A stretch of DNA of 64,000 bases from Streptomyces sp. M41(2017) (GTDB taxonomy: Bacteria; Actinomycetota; Actinomycetes; Streptomycetales; Streptomycetaceae). The translations under genes and the position numbers were made by a program. Positions 55,770 to 63,573 of the stretch are shown one piece after another. Where the stretch lies: the NCBI RefSeq assembly GCF_002078175.1, contig NZ_MWFK01000001.1, positions 2,976,001 through 3,040,000 of the forward strand, in the 5' to 3' direction. Positions within the stretch are counted from its first letter, which is position 1, and each line of letters opens with the position of its first letter. The notes under the pieces were generated by a model. That model was given only the letters and a program-made list of their open reading frames with translations, was not told the DNA's origin and did no database searches.

Positions 55770-56528
55770 ATGACCATGCCGCCGTCGCACTCCGTCCCAC
55801 CGAGGCCCGTCTCGCCGATGCCCGCGGCGCGGCCGCTCCCCCCGCTGCCGCCCCTTCCGTCCCCGAACGGACCGGCCTGGCTGCGCTCACCGGTCGGCCT
55901 CGGCAGAGCCGCCGTCGCGCTGCTCGCGCTGGTGATCGCCGCCGACCTGTTCGCGGTCTGGGCGGACTGGACGATGTACGACGTGTCCGGGGCCCTCGCC
56001 GGCGGCGACTTCGGCGACGGCGTCCAGGACCGGGCCGCCGACGCGGACACGCTGGTCACGACGTCGGGCTACGCCCAGTCGGCCACGATGGTGGGGTCCG
56101 TCGTCGTCTTCCTCCTCTGGTTCCTGCGGGTCCGCACCAACGCCGAGGTGTTCAGCCCGCACGGGCACAGCAAGTCCCGGGCGTGGGCCGGCTGGGGATG
56201 GTTCGTCCCCGTGGTCAGCCTGTGGTTCCCGCGCCGCGTGACGCTGGACATCTGGGACGCGAGCGCTCCCGCGGGGTCCCGGAGCGGCCACGCCCTCGTC
56301 AACGTGTGGTGGACCTTCTGGGTCCTCACAATGCTCACCGACCGGGTGTCCAGCAGGTCGTACACCAAGGCCGGCACGGCCGGGGAGATCCACGACGCCG
56401 CCGCGCAGGTCCTGTTCTGCGACGTCGTCGACATCGTGGCCGCGGCCCTGGCGATCCTCGTCGTGCTGAGGCTGACCCGCATGCAGCACCTGAAGGCGCT
56501 CCAGGGCCCCGCCGCGCACGCCGGCTGA
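55770..56528 (+). CDS. DUF4328 membrane protein
   Basis: A 252-residue integral membrane protein. A Pro-rich N-terminus (~40 residues) is followed by about four helices (AAVALLALVIAADLFAVWA; TMVGSVVVFLLWFLRVR; WAGWGWFVPVVSLWFPRRV). The FLRVRTNAEV and WGWFVPVVSLWFP segments fit DUF4328. Function unknown. ATG 55770 follows GGGGG; GTG 55752 is possible. Confidence 0.82.
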   Translation: MTMPPSHSVPPRPVSPMPAARPLPPLPPLPSPNGPAWLRSPVGLGRAAVALLALVIAADLFAVWADWTMYDVSGALAGGDFGDGVQDRAADADTLVTTSGYAQSATMVGSVVVFLLWFLRVRTNAEVFSPHGHSKSRAWAGWGWFVPVVSLWFPRRVTLDIWDASAPAGSRSGHALVNVWWTFWVLTMLTDRVSSRSYTKAGTAGEIHDAAAQVLFCDVVDIVAAALAILVVLRLTRMQHLKALQGPAAHAG

Positions 56529-56634
56529 CACACGTCCGACGGGCACCGGTTCGTCCCTTTCTCTGGTCAACCCCGGCACCCCTGTGGTGTATTCGGCCCC
56601 AGCCGCCGAACCGAGACACCCGGGGGGAACCGGT

Positions 56635-57171
56635 ATGGGGTACTGGGGCTATTTCGTCGTGGGCAGAAGCGAGCAGCCGCTCTCCCGGACCGCCGCGCTG
56701 GCCGGGGTGCCCGGCCTGCTGTCCCGGACGACGGCACCCGGCGGCTGGCAGGTCTGGGAGTACCCGGGCGCGGGGACCGGGATCGGGAGCATGAAGGTGC
56801 TCGCCCGCGAGACCGGGGCACCCGCGCTCTTCGGGTACGTGATGGACAGTGCCTGCGTGGCGGTGGAGGCGGCGACGCCGTCCGGCGACGCGTGGAGCGC
56901 CTGCCTGGCCCGGAACGTCATGGCCGGCCATCTCGTCGGCGCCGACGGCGGACTGGGCGTGGACGACTACTTCCTGGAGCCCGCCGACGCGGCCGCGCGG
57001 GCGGTCGCCTGGGCGGCCGGGGCGGGCCACTCGGTGACCGCCGAAGCACTGCTCGCCGTCCTGGAGGCGGAGCCGGAGGCCGGGCCACAGGGCCCCGGCG
57101 CGAAGTCGGGAGAGGTGGCCGAAAATCTGCTCTTCCAGCTCCTCGACCGGCTCGGTGTGGTGCCACTGTGA
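56635..57171 (+). CDS. Hypothetical protein
   Basis: A 178-residue soluble protein beginning MGYWGYFVVGRSEQPL. No known domain is recognised. It is Ala/Gly-rich, without signal or membrane segment, and matches the general type of small conserved Streptomyces proteins (the start MGYWGYFVV is distinctive). It ends 86 nt before the next gene, with a promoter-like element spanning its stop codon. Confidence 0.72.
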   Translation: MGYWGYFVVGRSEQPLSRTAALAGVPGLLSRTTAPGGWQVWEYPGAGTGIGSMKVLARETGAPALFGYVMDSACVAVEAATPSGDAWSACLARNVMAGHLVGADGGLGVDDYFLEPADAAARAVAWAAGAGHSVTAEALLAVLEAEPEAGPQGPGAKSGEVAENLLFQLLDRLGVVPL

Positions 57172-57197
57172 CACTCCTGGACCGTTGCACGCAGTAA
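57167..57197 (+). promoter_or_regulatory. Promoter-like element TGTGAC-N16-ACGCAGTAA, copy 1
   Basis: TGTGAC at 57167-57172 and ACGCAGTAA at 57189-57197, about 60 nt before the gene at 57258. The same pair at the same 16-nt spacing occurs at 62222-62252, with a relaxed copy at 58627-58656. Confidence 0.45.
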
Positions 57198-57257
57198 GGG
57201 GAAGTGCGGGCTCCGTAAAGCGAGGGCGCCCTGTTGAGGCATTTCGAGGGAGTCGTG

Positions 57258-57830
57258 ATGAGTCTGGTGGAACTGATCGCTCAGGCCGACGAGAGAAGTC
57301 TGGCAGCGAGCGGTCTGGCTTGTTTGGATCGGTGCGTTCCGCTGCTGGGCGGTGACGACGACGTCCTGCGCCCCCTGTGGGCGTGCCTCGTGGAGGCGGA
57401 CGCCTGGGCCGAGTGGGGCACGCGTCTGGAGCAGGCGCGCGTCAAGCTGGACCCGGGGGTGCCCGAGCCGCCCGTCACCGACGAGGACCACGCGGCCCTC
57501 CTCACCCGCCTGATGCTCGACACCGTTCCGGAGCGGCCCTCGGAGGGGGAGTTGCGCGCCTGGGCGGACGTCTGCTCGCTGACGGCGCTGCGGGCGCATC
57601 GCCGTCTCGACCACGCCGACGACACCACGTCCTGGCCGACGGTGCGCGAGGAGGGCCGCACGGAGGGGCTGTCCCCGCTCGTCTCCGCCGAACTGCGCCG
57701 CCAGACCGCCGTCCTGGAGCTCCTCGCCGAACACGGCACGGGCGGACTGCGGTTCGTGCTGGACACGTCGGTCGAGGCCCGGCGCGTCCTGCGGGCGGTG
57801 GTGGCGCGCAGGGCGCGGGGACGGGCGTAG
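57258..57830 (+). CDS. Hypothetical helical protein
   Basis: A 190-residue protein, predicted mainly helical (MSLVELIAQADERSLAASG onward). It is acidic in the N-terminal half and Arg-rich at the end (RRVLRAVVARRARGRA). No known family is recognised. The ATG has GAGGGAG upstream. It is on the same strand as the surrounding hypotheticals but has its own promoter-like element at 57167-57197. Confidence 0.72.
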   Translation: MSLVELIAQADERSLAASGLACLDRCVPLLGGDDDVLRPLWACLVEADAWAEWGTRLEQARVKLDPGVPEPPVTDEDHAALLTRLMLDTVPERPSEGELRAWADVCSLTALRAHRRLDHADDTTSWPTVREEGRTEGLSPLVSAELRRQTAVLELLAEHGTGGLRFVLDTSVEARRVLRAVVARRARGRA

Positions 57831-58190
57831 GACACGCGGAGACGGGGGCGACGGCCGGCGGCGGTCGGGGGAACTCCGGGCCGGCGGGGGCCGGGAGGAC
57901 CCCGGCCCCGCGTTCCCGGCGGTCGCAGCCGGACGTCGACGGATCCGGCCCCGCGCCGCTCGGACCGGCGCGGGCCGGGCCTGCGGCGGCCTCGGCCGCC
58001 TCGGTGTCCGCGGTGTCCGGGTGTCCGCGGTGTGCGCGTGGCTCGGGACGGCCCGGCGGACGGCTGCCAAACCTGCGTGCCTGGGGGGTTCCTGTGAGTG
58101 TCCTGGGGTGGAGATGGCGGTCCTGGGACGGTGTCGCGAACCCCCGCCGATCCGGGTGACGAATCAGGCCGCCGCCACGCTCTACCGAAT
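57831..58190. other. Intergenic region without recognised features
   Basis: About 360 nt of extreme GC content with repeated GGTGTCCG words near 58000-58035. No gene, terminator or promoter could be supported. Confidence 0.4.
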
Positions 58191-58574
58191 GTGAACGCTC
58201 CTCGGACAACCAGGCCTTCAGCTGCGACGAAGCCCGTTCGCTGGGCGGCCGACTCGGTCGCGACCATGCGGGAGGGCGCCCGTCTGCGCCTCGACTACTC
58301 CGCGCAGAGTCTGTGGCGGGTCGACCGCATGATCGACGAGATACGCAGGGAGGGAGCACCGTACGCAGCCGTCGAGAGCGTGCTGCGCGGGTTCGGCGCG
58401 TACGCCGGTGAGGTCGTCGCCCGCCGTACGGGCGCCGAGTGGTGGGAGACCGGTGGCGAACACTGGCTGCGCACCCCCGACGGCCGCCTCTGGGACCCGA
58501 TCGACGAGGCCCGTCGCGCCTATGTGGGCGACGGCTCCCTGCGTCTGCTGTGCCGCGAGGCCACGCGGCGGTAG
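58191..58574 (+). CDS. Hypothetical protein
   Basis: A 127-residue protein (from GTG 58191). The conserved-looking core is MREGARLRLDYSAQSLWRVDR, then a segment with WWETGGEHWLRTPDGRLWDP. Its Trp/Asp/Gly content suggests a small globular domain. A shorter start at ATG 58266 would begin at MREGARL and may be the real one; neither has a good ribosome site. Function unknown. Confidence 0.62.
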   Translation: MNAPRTTRPSAATKPVRWAADSVATMREGARLRLDYSAQSLWRVDRMIDEIRREGAPYAAVESVLRGFGAYAGEVVARRTGAEWWETGGEHWLRTPDGRLWDPIDEARRAYVGDGSLRLLCREATRR

Positions 58575-58626
58575 CCGGCCGTCCGGCGCGGACGCCGCCG
58601 GGGGCGGTCCGGGGCAGCTGACGTGC

Positions 58627-58656
58627 TGTGACATTTCCGTGGGGACCGGCGCTGAT
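58627..58656 (+). promoter_or_regulatory. Promoter-like element TGTGAC-N16-GCGCTGAT, copy 2
   Basis: TGTGAC at 58627-58632 and GCGCTGAT at 58649-58656, 74 nt before the ECF sigma gene at 58730. Its -10-like half agrees only in part (RCGCWG) with copies 1 and 3. Confidence 0.35.
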
Positions 58657-58729
58657 GACCATGAGGGTGTCGGCGCGGTCGGCCGTGTCGGCAGAACACA
58701 CTCGGGCGAACTCGGCGTGAACGAGGACA

Positions 58730-59350
58730 GTGTTGGGCCAGGGAGGGGAACCCCGCCGCGGGCGGCCGTACGACGCGGAACTGGGCGTGGCCGTCGCGCG
58801 GGCGCAGGAGGGTGACGAGGCCGCCTTCGCCGTCGCGTACCGGACCGTGCAGCCCGGACTGCTCGGATACCTGCGCGGGATCGTCGGGGACGACGCGGAG
58901 GACGTGGCGTCCGAGGCCTGGCTGGAGATCGCCCGGGACCTGGGGCGGTTCCGCGGTGACGGCGCGGGGTTCCGCGGCTGGACCGCGACCATCGCGCGGC
59001 ACCGCGCGCTGGACCATCTGCGGCGGCTGAAGGCACGGCCCCGGGGCACGCCCATCGAGCAGGACGTGCTGGAACTGCCCGGCGGACACAGCACGCATGA
59101 CGAGGCGTTGGAGACGCTGTCCACGGAGTACGCGCTGGAGCTGGTCGCGGGGCTGCCGCGCGACCAGGCCGAGGCGGTTCTGCTGCGCGTTGTCGTCGGC
59201 CTCGACGGACCGGCCGCGGCGCGGGTGCTCGGCAAACGCCCGGGCGCGGTGCGCACCTCCGCCCACCGGGGTCTCAAGCGGCTCGCGCGCCTGCTCGCGG
59301 CCGAGGGTGTGACGGACGAGGCGCCCCCGACGCTGGGGGATGCGGGATGA
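58730..59350 (+). CDS. ECF RNA polymerase sigma factor (module 1)
   Basis: A 206-residue sigma factor. Region 2 contains AEDVASEAWLEIARDLGRFRG and FRGWTATIARHRALDHLRR. Region 4 contains LVAGLPRDQAEAVLLRVVVGLD and KRPGAVRTSAHRGLKRL. It is closely related to the sigma factor at 60360, which shares the same motif order and the SEAWLxIARDLxRF and GLDxxxAAxxLGKRPGAVRT blocks. GTG start. The next gene is a partner-like protein. Confidence 0.92.
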   Translation: MLGQGGEPRRGRPYDAELGVAVARAQEGDEAAFAVAYRTVQPGLLGYLRGIVGDDAEDVASEAWLEIARDLGRFRGDGAGFRGWTATIARHRALDHLRRLKARPRGTPIEQDVLELPGGHSTHDEALETLSTEYALELVAGLPRDQAEAVLLRVVVGLDGPAAARVLGKRPGAVRTSAHRGLKRLARLLAAEGVTDEAPPTLGDAG

Positions 59351-59382
59351 ACCCCGGAGCGGCGGGCTGAGAGGGAACCGGC

Positions 59383-59940
59383 ATGGGACCGGACGGAGTG
59401 CCTGTGGAACCCAGGAAGGCGGCGGACCCCACGGGGCCCGGCGGGAGTGAACGGCGGGGCGACGACGGTTCCCCCGGCCGTCGGGTCGCCGACGCCACGG
59501 GCCCCGGCGCCGACTCCGGCGGACGGGTCGCTCTCAGGGGCGGCGGAGGCGGACGTGGTGTCGCCCTCGGGGTACGGGCCGCCGTCGGGTCGCTGCTCGC
59601 CGCCGCCATGCGCGGTCGCTCGGTTGACGGCGAGGCGGAGGCGCACGCCGTCGCCGCCTTCCGTGCCGCCCGGGACGACGGAGCGCACGCCGCCCCCACC
59701 CGCCGACGGGACGACTGGCGCCACCGGAGGGGCGCGGGCACGACCGGGAGCAGGGCGAACGCCGAACGGCCGGGGGACGCGGGGGAGACGGGGGAGGCGG
59801 GGAACACGTCGGACGCGGGAGCGCCGGACACGGCGACCTTCCCGGCGGAAACGGTGGGAGCGGCGGAGGCGACCGGCGGGGCGGCCGGAGCGACGGCGGT
59901 GGCTCGGGTTCAGCGGCAGGCCGGGGACCGTACGGATTGA
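59383..59940 (+). CDS. Degenerate partner protein of ECF module 1
   Basis: A 185-residue Gly/Ala/Arg-rich protein with no transmembrane helix. The segment GEAEAHAVAAFRAARDDG and the following APTRRRDDWR resemble GEAAALAAFRKAREN and APLGRRDLAR of the membrane partner at 61022. This suggests it is a shortened, membrane-less paralogue. The rest is low complexity. The ATG has GAGGGAA. It may be a degenerate anti-sigma factor or on its way to being a pseudogene. Confidence 0.6.
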   Translation: MGPDGVPVEPRKAADPTGPGGSERRGDDGSPGRRVADATGPGADSGGRVALRGGGGGRGVALGVRAAVGSLLAAAMRGRSVDGEAEAHAVAAFRAARDDGAHAAPTRRRDDWRHRRGAGTTGSRANAERPGDAGETGEAGNTSDAGAPDTATFPAETVGAAEATGGAAGATAVARVQRQAGDRTD

Positions 59941-60359
59941 GCCACGGCCGGGCCGGGCGGAGCCGGTGCATGTGCCGAGGAGTGGTGCCGATGGCAACGG
60001 CCGGGGCCGCCACCCCCCACAGGAGAGGCCCCGACCGTCGCGCGGCACGGGCCGCGCGGCGGCCCGTACTCAGTACAGCGCCGCGACTGCGTTTTGTGTC
60101 ACACCTCGCTCCGTCACCAGGTAGTTGCACGTTGTACGAACATGGACGGGGAGCTGTTTCAGGCCGTAACGTTCCATTCGCGCCGGGTGCGGACGACCGA
60201 CGGGACCGTGACCACGGGGACCGGAGACCGCGGGCCGCGTGGGCCTGTGACCAGAACCACGCGGGACCCGGGACCGCGACCATTCATCGAGGAAGCACGA
60301 CGGCGAGACAACCGGTCCGCGAGAGCGGTACCGGACGGGGCGCACAGAGGGGCGCGGGG
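59941..60359. other. Intergenic region before ECF module 2
   Basis: About 420 nt, with a locally AT-richer section (60090-60185: TGCGTTTTGTGTCACACC, TTGCACGTTGTACGAAC, GTAACGTTCC). It probably holds the promoter of the second sigma gene. No gene is recognised. Confidence 0.4.
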
Positions 60360-61022
60360 GTGCTGGGGGACGACGCGGAGCTGACCGCCGCGGTGCGTGC
60401 TGCGCAGGACGGGGACGAGACCGCGTTCCGGACTGTGTACCGCGCCGTGCACCCACGGCTGCTCGGCTACGTACGGACGCTGGTCGGAGAACCGGACGCG
60501 GAGGACGTCACGTCCGAGGCCTGGCTGCAGATCGCCCGCGACCTGGAGCGGTTCAGCGGAGACGCGGACCGGTTCCGCGGCTGGGCGGCGCGGATAGCCC
60601 GCAACCGCGCCCTGGACCACATACGGATGCGCGGACGCCGCCCCGCGACGGCCGGCGACGAGACCGAACTGGCCGGCCGGCCCGCCGAGTCCGACACCGC
60701 GACCGAGGCCATCGAGTCGCTGGCCACCGACAGCACTCTCTCGCTCATCGCCCAGCTCCCCCAGGACCAGGCGGAAGCCGTCGTCCTGCGGGTCGTGGTC
60801 GGCCTCGACGCCAAGTCCGCGGCCGAGACGCTGGGCAAGCGTCCGGGCGCCGTCCGCACGGCGGCGCACCGCGGTCTGAAGCGGCTCGCGGAGCTGCTCG
60901 ACGCGGATGCGGAATCCACCGGCGCGCTTGACGCCGTTCCCCAGCAAAGAGGATCGCGCACCCGCGCGGTGACGTCCGCCGGTGTGACGCATACGCGTTC
61001 GCGGACGCAGAAGGACATGTGA
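60360..61022 (+). CDS. ECF RNA polymerase sigma factor (module 2)
   Basis: A 220-residue sigma factor. Region 2 has AEDVTSEAWLQIARDLERFSG and FRGWAARIARNRALDHIRM. Region 4 has LIAQLPQDQAEAVVLRVVVGLD and LGKRPGAVRTAAHRGLKRLAELL. The C-terminal ~45 residues are variable. The start is GTG 60360 with GAGGGG upstream; earlier in-frame sequence is not coding-like. The stop overlaps the ATG of the membrane partner (TGATG), so the pair is translationally coupled. Confidence 0.93.
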   Translation: MLGDDAELTAAVRAAQDGDETAFRTVYRAVHPRLLGYVRTLVGEPDAEDVTSEAWLQIARDLERFSGDADRFRGWAARIARNRALDHIRMRGRRPATAGDETELAGRPAESDTATEAIESLATDSTLSLIAQLPQDQAEAVVLRVVVGLDAKSAAETLGKRPGAVRTAAHRGLKRLAELLDADAESTGALDAVPQQRGSRTRAVTSAGVTHTRSRTQKDM

Positions 61023-62098
61023 TGGCCGACGAGCACTACAGGTGGCTGGACGCCGACGCCGTGGAGCGTCTGCTGCGCGGAGAGCCGCTGGAAGCCGTCG
61101 ACGCGGACACGCGCGAGCAGGTGGAGCGGCTCGCCGGAGCACTCGACGCCCTGATCGCCGAACCCGCCCCGAACAGCGACGAACTCCCCGGCGAGGCAGC
61201 CGCGTTGGCCGCGTTCCGTAAGGCGCGCGAGAACGCCGACGGAGCCGCCGCGCCGCTCGGCCGGCGCGATCTCGCGCGCTCCGCGGCCCATGCCGCCGAC
61301 GCCGGTCTCGTACGGATCGGGCGGCCGGCCGCGCACGGACGGCGCACCCGGTGGGGGCGCCCCACCCGGATCGGGCTCGCCGCCGTGCTGGCCGCCGGGA
61401 TGGTCGGCGGGGTCGCCGTCGCGGCCGGAACCGGAGCGTTGCCGACGCCGTTCACCCGCCAACACCCGGACCCCGCCGCCTCGGTCACGGCGATCCGGAC
61501 TCCCGACCGTCCGCTCGGCTCCCCCGGGCCCACCGTCTCCGGCGGCATCGGTTCCGTGGTGCCGTCGCCCGACGGCCCCTCGGGCCGGCCGTCGGGCGAC
61601 GCGCCGACGTCCGCGGGGCCGGACACCGCCGACGCGTCGGGCCGGCCCGGCGACGACGCCACCGAGAGTGCCGACCGCGATCCCGCGTGGTTGAACCGGG
61701 CGCGTACGTACTGCCGTGACGTGCTCGACGGCAAGGACCTCGCCGGGGAGCGCCGCCAGCTCCTGGAGCACGCGGCCGGAGGCGGCCGCAGGATCAAGCT
61801 GTACTGCGCGGGCCTGCTCGGCCGCCGGGCCGGCGCCGGTGACGGCAAGAGCGCAGGGGACGACGGCAAGCAGGGCTCGGGCCGCGGGTCCGGCCAGGAC
61901 GGCCGGGACGACCGCGGGGACCAGGGCGACGACGACGGACACCACATAGGGCGCGGCAACGACCCCCGGGGCAACGGGGGCGTCGTCGCCCCCGTACGGC
62001 CCGGGCACCCCGCCCCGGTCCGGCGCCTGCCGGTCAGGCCCGGGACGTCCCCGGCGCCCCGGCCTGCGGCGACGCCGCTGCCCGCTCCCTCTCCGTGA
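61022..62098 (+). CDS. Single-pass membrane partner (putative anti-sigma factor) of module 2
   Basis: A 358-residue protein. The N-terminal cytoplasmic segment (MADEHYRWLDADAVERLLRG; about 1-120) carries helices likely to bind sigma. A transmembrane helix (GLAAVLAAGMVGGVAVAAG) leads to a disordered extracytoplasmic part with one conserved-looking stretch (WLNRARTYCRDVLDGKDL, YCAGLLGRR) and a Gly/Asp-rich tail. There is no zinc motif. Coupling to the sigma gene supports an anti-sigma role; this is inference. Confidence 0.8.
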   Translation: MADEHYRWLDADAVERLLRGEPLEAVDADTREQVERLAGALDALIAEPAPNSDELPGEAAALAAFRKARENADGAAAPLGRRDLARSAAHAADAGLVRIGRPAAHGRRTRWGRPTRIGLAAVLAAGMVGGVAVAAGTGALPTPFTRQHPDPAASVTAIRTPDRPLGSPGPTVSGGIGSVVPSPDGPSGRPSGDAPTSAGPDTADASGRPGDDATESADRDPAWLNRARTYCRDVLDGKDLAGERRQLLEHAAGGGRRIKLYCAGLLGRRAGAGDGKSAGDDGKQGSGRGSGQDGRDDRGDQGDDDGHHIGRGNDPRGNGGVVAPVRPGHPAPVRRLPVRPGTSPAPRPAATPLPAPSP

Positions 62099-62280
62099 GG
62101 CGCGGGGCCCGGTGCGGCCGCCCCTCGGGTCGCCGCTTCCGGGAGTCCGGCCTCCGCCCGACCAGGTGGTACGCCGCTGACCTGCAGTTTCGTTTTTCCT
62201 TGAACTTTTCCTCCGGCCCGGTGTGACGTTTTCAGCCGCCGTGACGCAGTAAGGGGTGAGCCGACTGGTCATCGGCCGTC

Positions 62281-62320
62281 GCACGGAGCCGGGGTTCCCC
62301 CCGTACCCACGGCTCCGTGC
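62281..62320. terminator. Hairpin 1 between convergent genes
   Basis: The 10-bp arms GCACGGAGCC (62281-62290) and GGCTCCGTGC (62311-62320). Confidence 0.8.
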
Positions 62321-62325
62321 ACCTG

Positions 62326-62362
62326 GCGCGGGCGGGACACGTTCCCCCGGTCCCGCCCGCGC
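62326..62362. terminator. Hairpin 2 between convergent genes
   Basis: The 13-bp arms GCGCGGGCGGGAC (62326-62338) and GTCCCGCCCGCGC (62350-62362). Confidence 0.85.
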
Positions 62363-62398
62363 CCCACTCCTTTCCCGCCCCACCCCCGCAGCGCCCCG

Positions 62399-63244
62399 TC
62401 ACCAGTAGACGACGACCTTGTCGCCGTTCCGGACCTGCGCGAACAGGGCCGACACCTTGCTCTGGTCACGGACGTTGACGCAGCCGTGCGAGGCGCCGTA
62501 GTAGCCGCGCGCGGCGAAGTCCGAGGAGTAGTGCACGGCCTGGCCGCCGCTGAAGAACATCGCGTACGGCATGGACGTGTGGTAGAGCGTCGACACGTGA
62601 TGGCGTGACTTGAAGTAGACGGTGAACACGCCCTCGCGGGTCGGCGTGTACTGCGAGCCGAACCGCACGTCCATCTCCGAGACGGTCCTGCCGTCGACCA
62701 TCCAGCGCAGGGTGCGGCTGGTCTTGCTGACGCACAGCACCCGCCCCGTCAGACAGCGCGGATCGGGCTTCGCGGCCGGCTGCCCGCCGTACGGGTACAG
62801 CTCCCAGTCGGCCGGATCGTGCGTCATCTTCTTCAGACGCTGCCAGGTGACGGCGTCCATCTGCCCGGTGCTCGGCAGCCCCCGCTTGCTCTGGAACCCC
62901 TTGACGGCCGCGACCGTACGGTCGTCGTACGTCCCCGTCGGCGGGGTGATCAGCCAGGCGACCTGGTGCAGCCGGGCCTGCGCCGAGCGGATGTCGTCCC
63001 CCCGGTCGCCGCTCGACCAGAGGACCTTGGCGGGGACTCCCTTCGAGGCGGCCGGGGTGCCGGCCCTGCCCTCGGCGCCGGTCGTCGGCTTGTCGTCGTC
63101 GCCCTTACCGGGCGCGAGCGAACCGTCGATCCGCACGGGCGCCGCGGTCTTCCCCGACGCGTCCACACCCTGTGCCGTGCAGCCGCTCAGCGCGGCCAGC
63201 GCCACCAGCGCGGCCAACGGTCTCTTCATCCCTGTGGTACGCAT
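62399..63244 (-). CDS. Lipoprotein L,D-transpeptidase with peptidoglycan-binding domain
   Basis: A 281-residue secreted enzyme. The lipobox is LAALSGC (Cys near residue 22). A PG_binding_1 domain (SAQARLHQVAWL and VAAVKGFQSKRGLPSTGQ) is followed by a YkuD catalytic domain with SHGCVNVRD, where Cys is the nucleophile. It forms 3-3 cross-links or attaches proteins to peptidoglycan. The start ATG 63244 has AGGGG upstream; ATG 63229 is less likely. It converges with the anti-sigma-like gene over two hairpins. Confidence 0.93.
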   Translation of the reverse strand: MRTTGMKRPLAALVALAALSGCTAQGVDASGKTAAPVRIDGSLAPGKGDDDKPTTGAEGRAGTPAASKGVPAKVLWSSGDRGDDIRSAQARLHQVAWLITPPTGTYDDRTVAAVKGFQSKRGLPSTGQMDAVTWQRLKKMTHDPADWELYPYGGQPAAKPDPRCLTGRVLCVSKTSRTLRWMVDGRTVSEMDVRFGSQYTPTREGVFTVYFKSRHHVSTLYHTSMPYAMFFSGGQAVHYSSDFAARGYYGASHGCVNVRDQSKVSALFAQVRNGDKVVVYW

Positions 63245-63573
63245 CCGGACCCCTGTTCCACCCGTCCTGTCGTGCACATCAGGCCCCCCTCTCGCCCCGC
63301 GCCCCCTGAGATGCTCCCCGCGGGTGACCGGTCACGAACCAGGCGGCATGGGGGCAGCGAACACGAGAACCCCCCGCCCCCACGGACGCACATGCGGTCG
63401 AGGACGTTCCGACCTGGGCGATTCCTCCGTATGGGTGAGCGGGAACGGAGTCCGCGCGCCCGGGCCGTGCTCACCACGCTCCCCGGCGGCGAACGACCCG
63501 CCCGGGCCCCGGCCATGACGGACGTGTGAGACGGGGCGGTGCGGTGTCGTAGGTGCGTGCGACACTCACTTTC
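63245..63573. other. Divergent intergenic region
   Basis: About 330 nt before the LysE gene, divergent from the L,D-transpeptidase gene. It contains the 12-bp palindrome GTGACCGGTCAC at 63324-63335. Open frames here look like shadows. Confidence 0.4.

Larger units (their letters stand above)
62200..62362 (+). ncRNA. Possible small RNA between convergent genes
   Basis: The AT-rich segment GTTTCGTTTTTCCTTGAACT (about 62187-62206) is followed by the promoter-like TGTGAC-N16-ACGCAGTAA (62222-62252), and then by two terminator hairpins (62281-62320 and 62326-62362). Both flanking genes end here, so a plus-strand promoter has no protein gene to serve. A transcript of about 70-110 nt would result. 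Not demonstrated. Confidence 0.35.
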
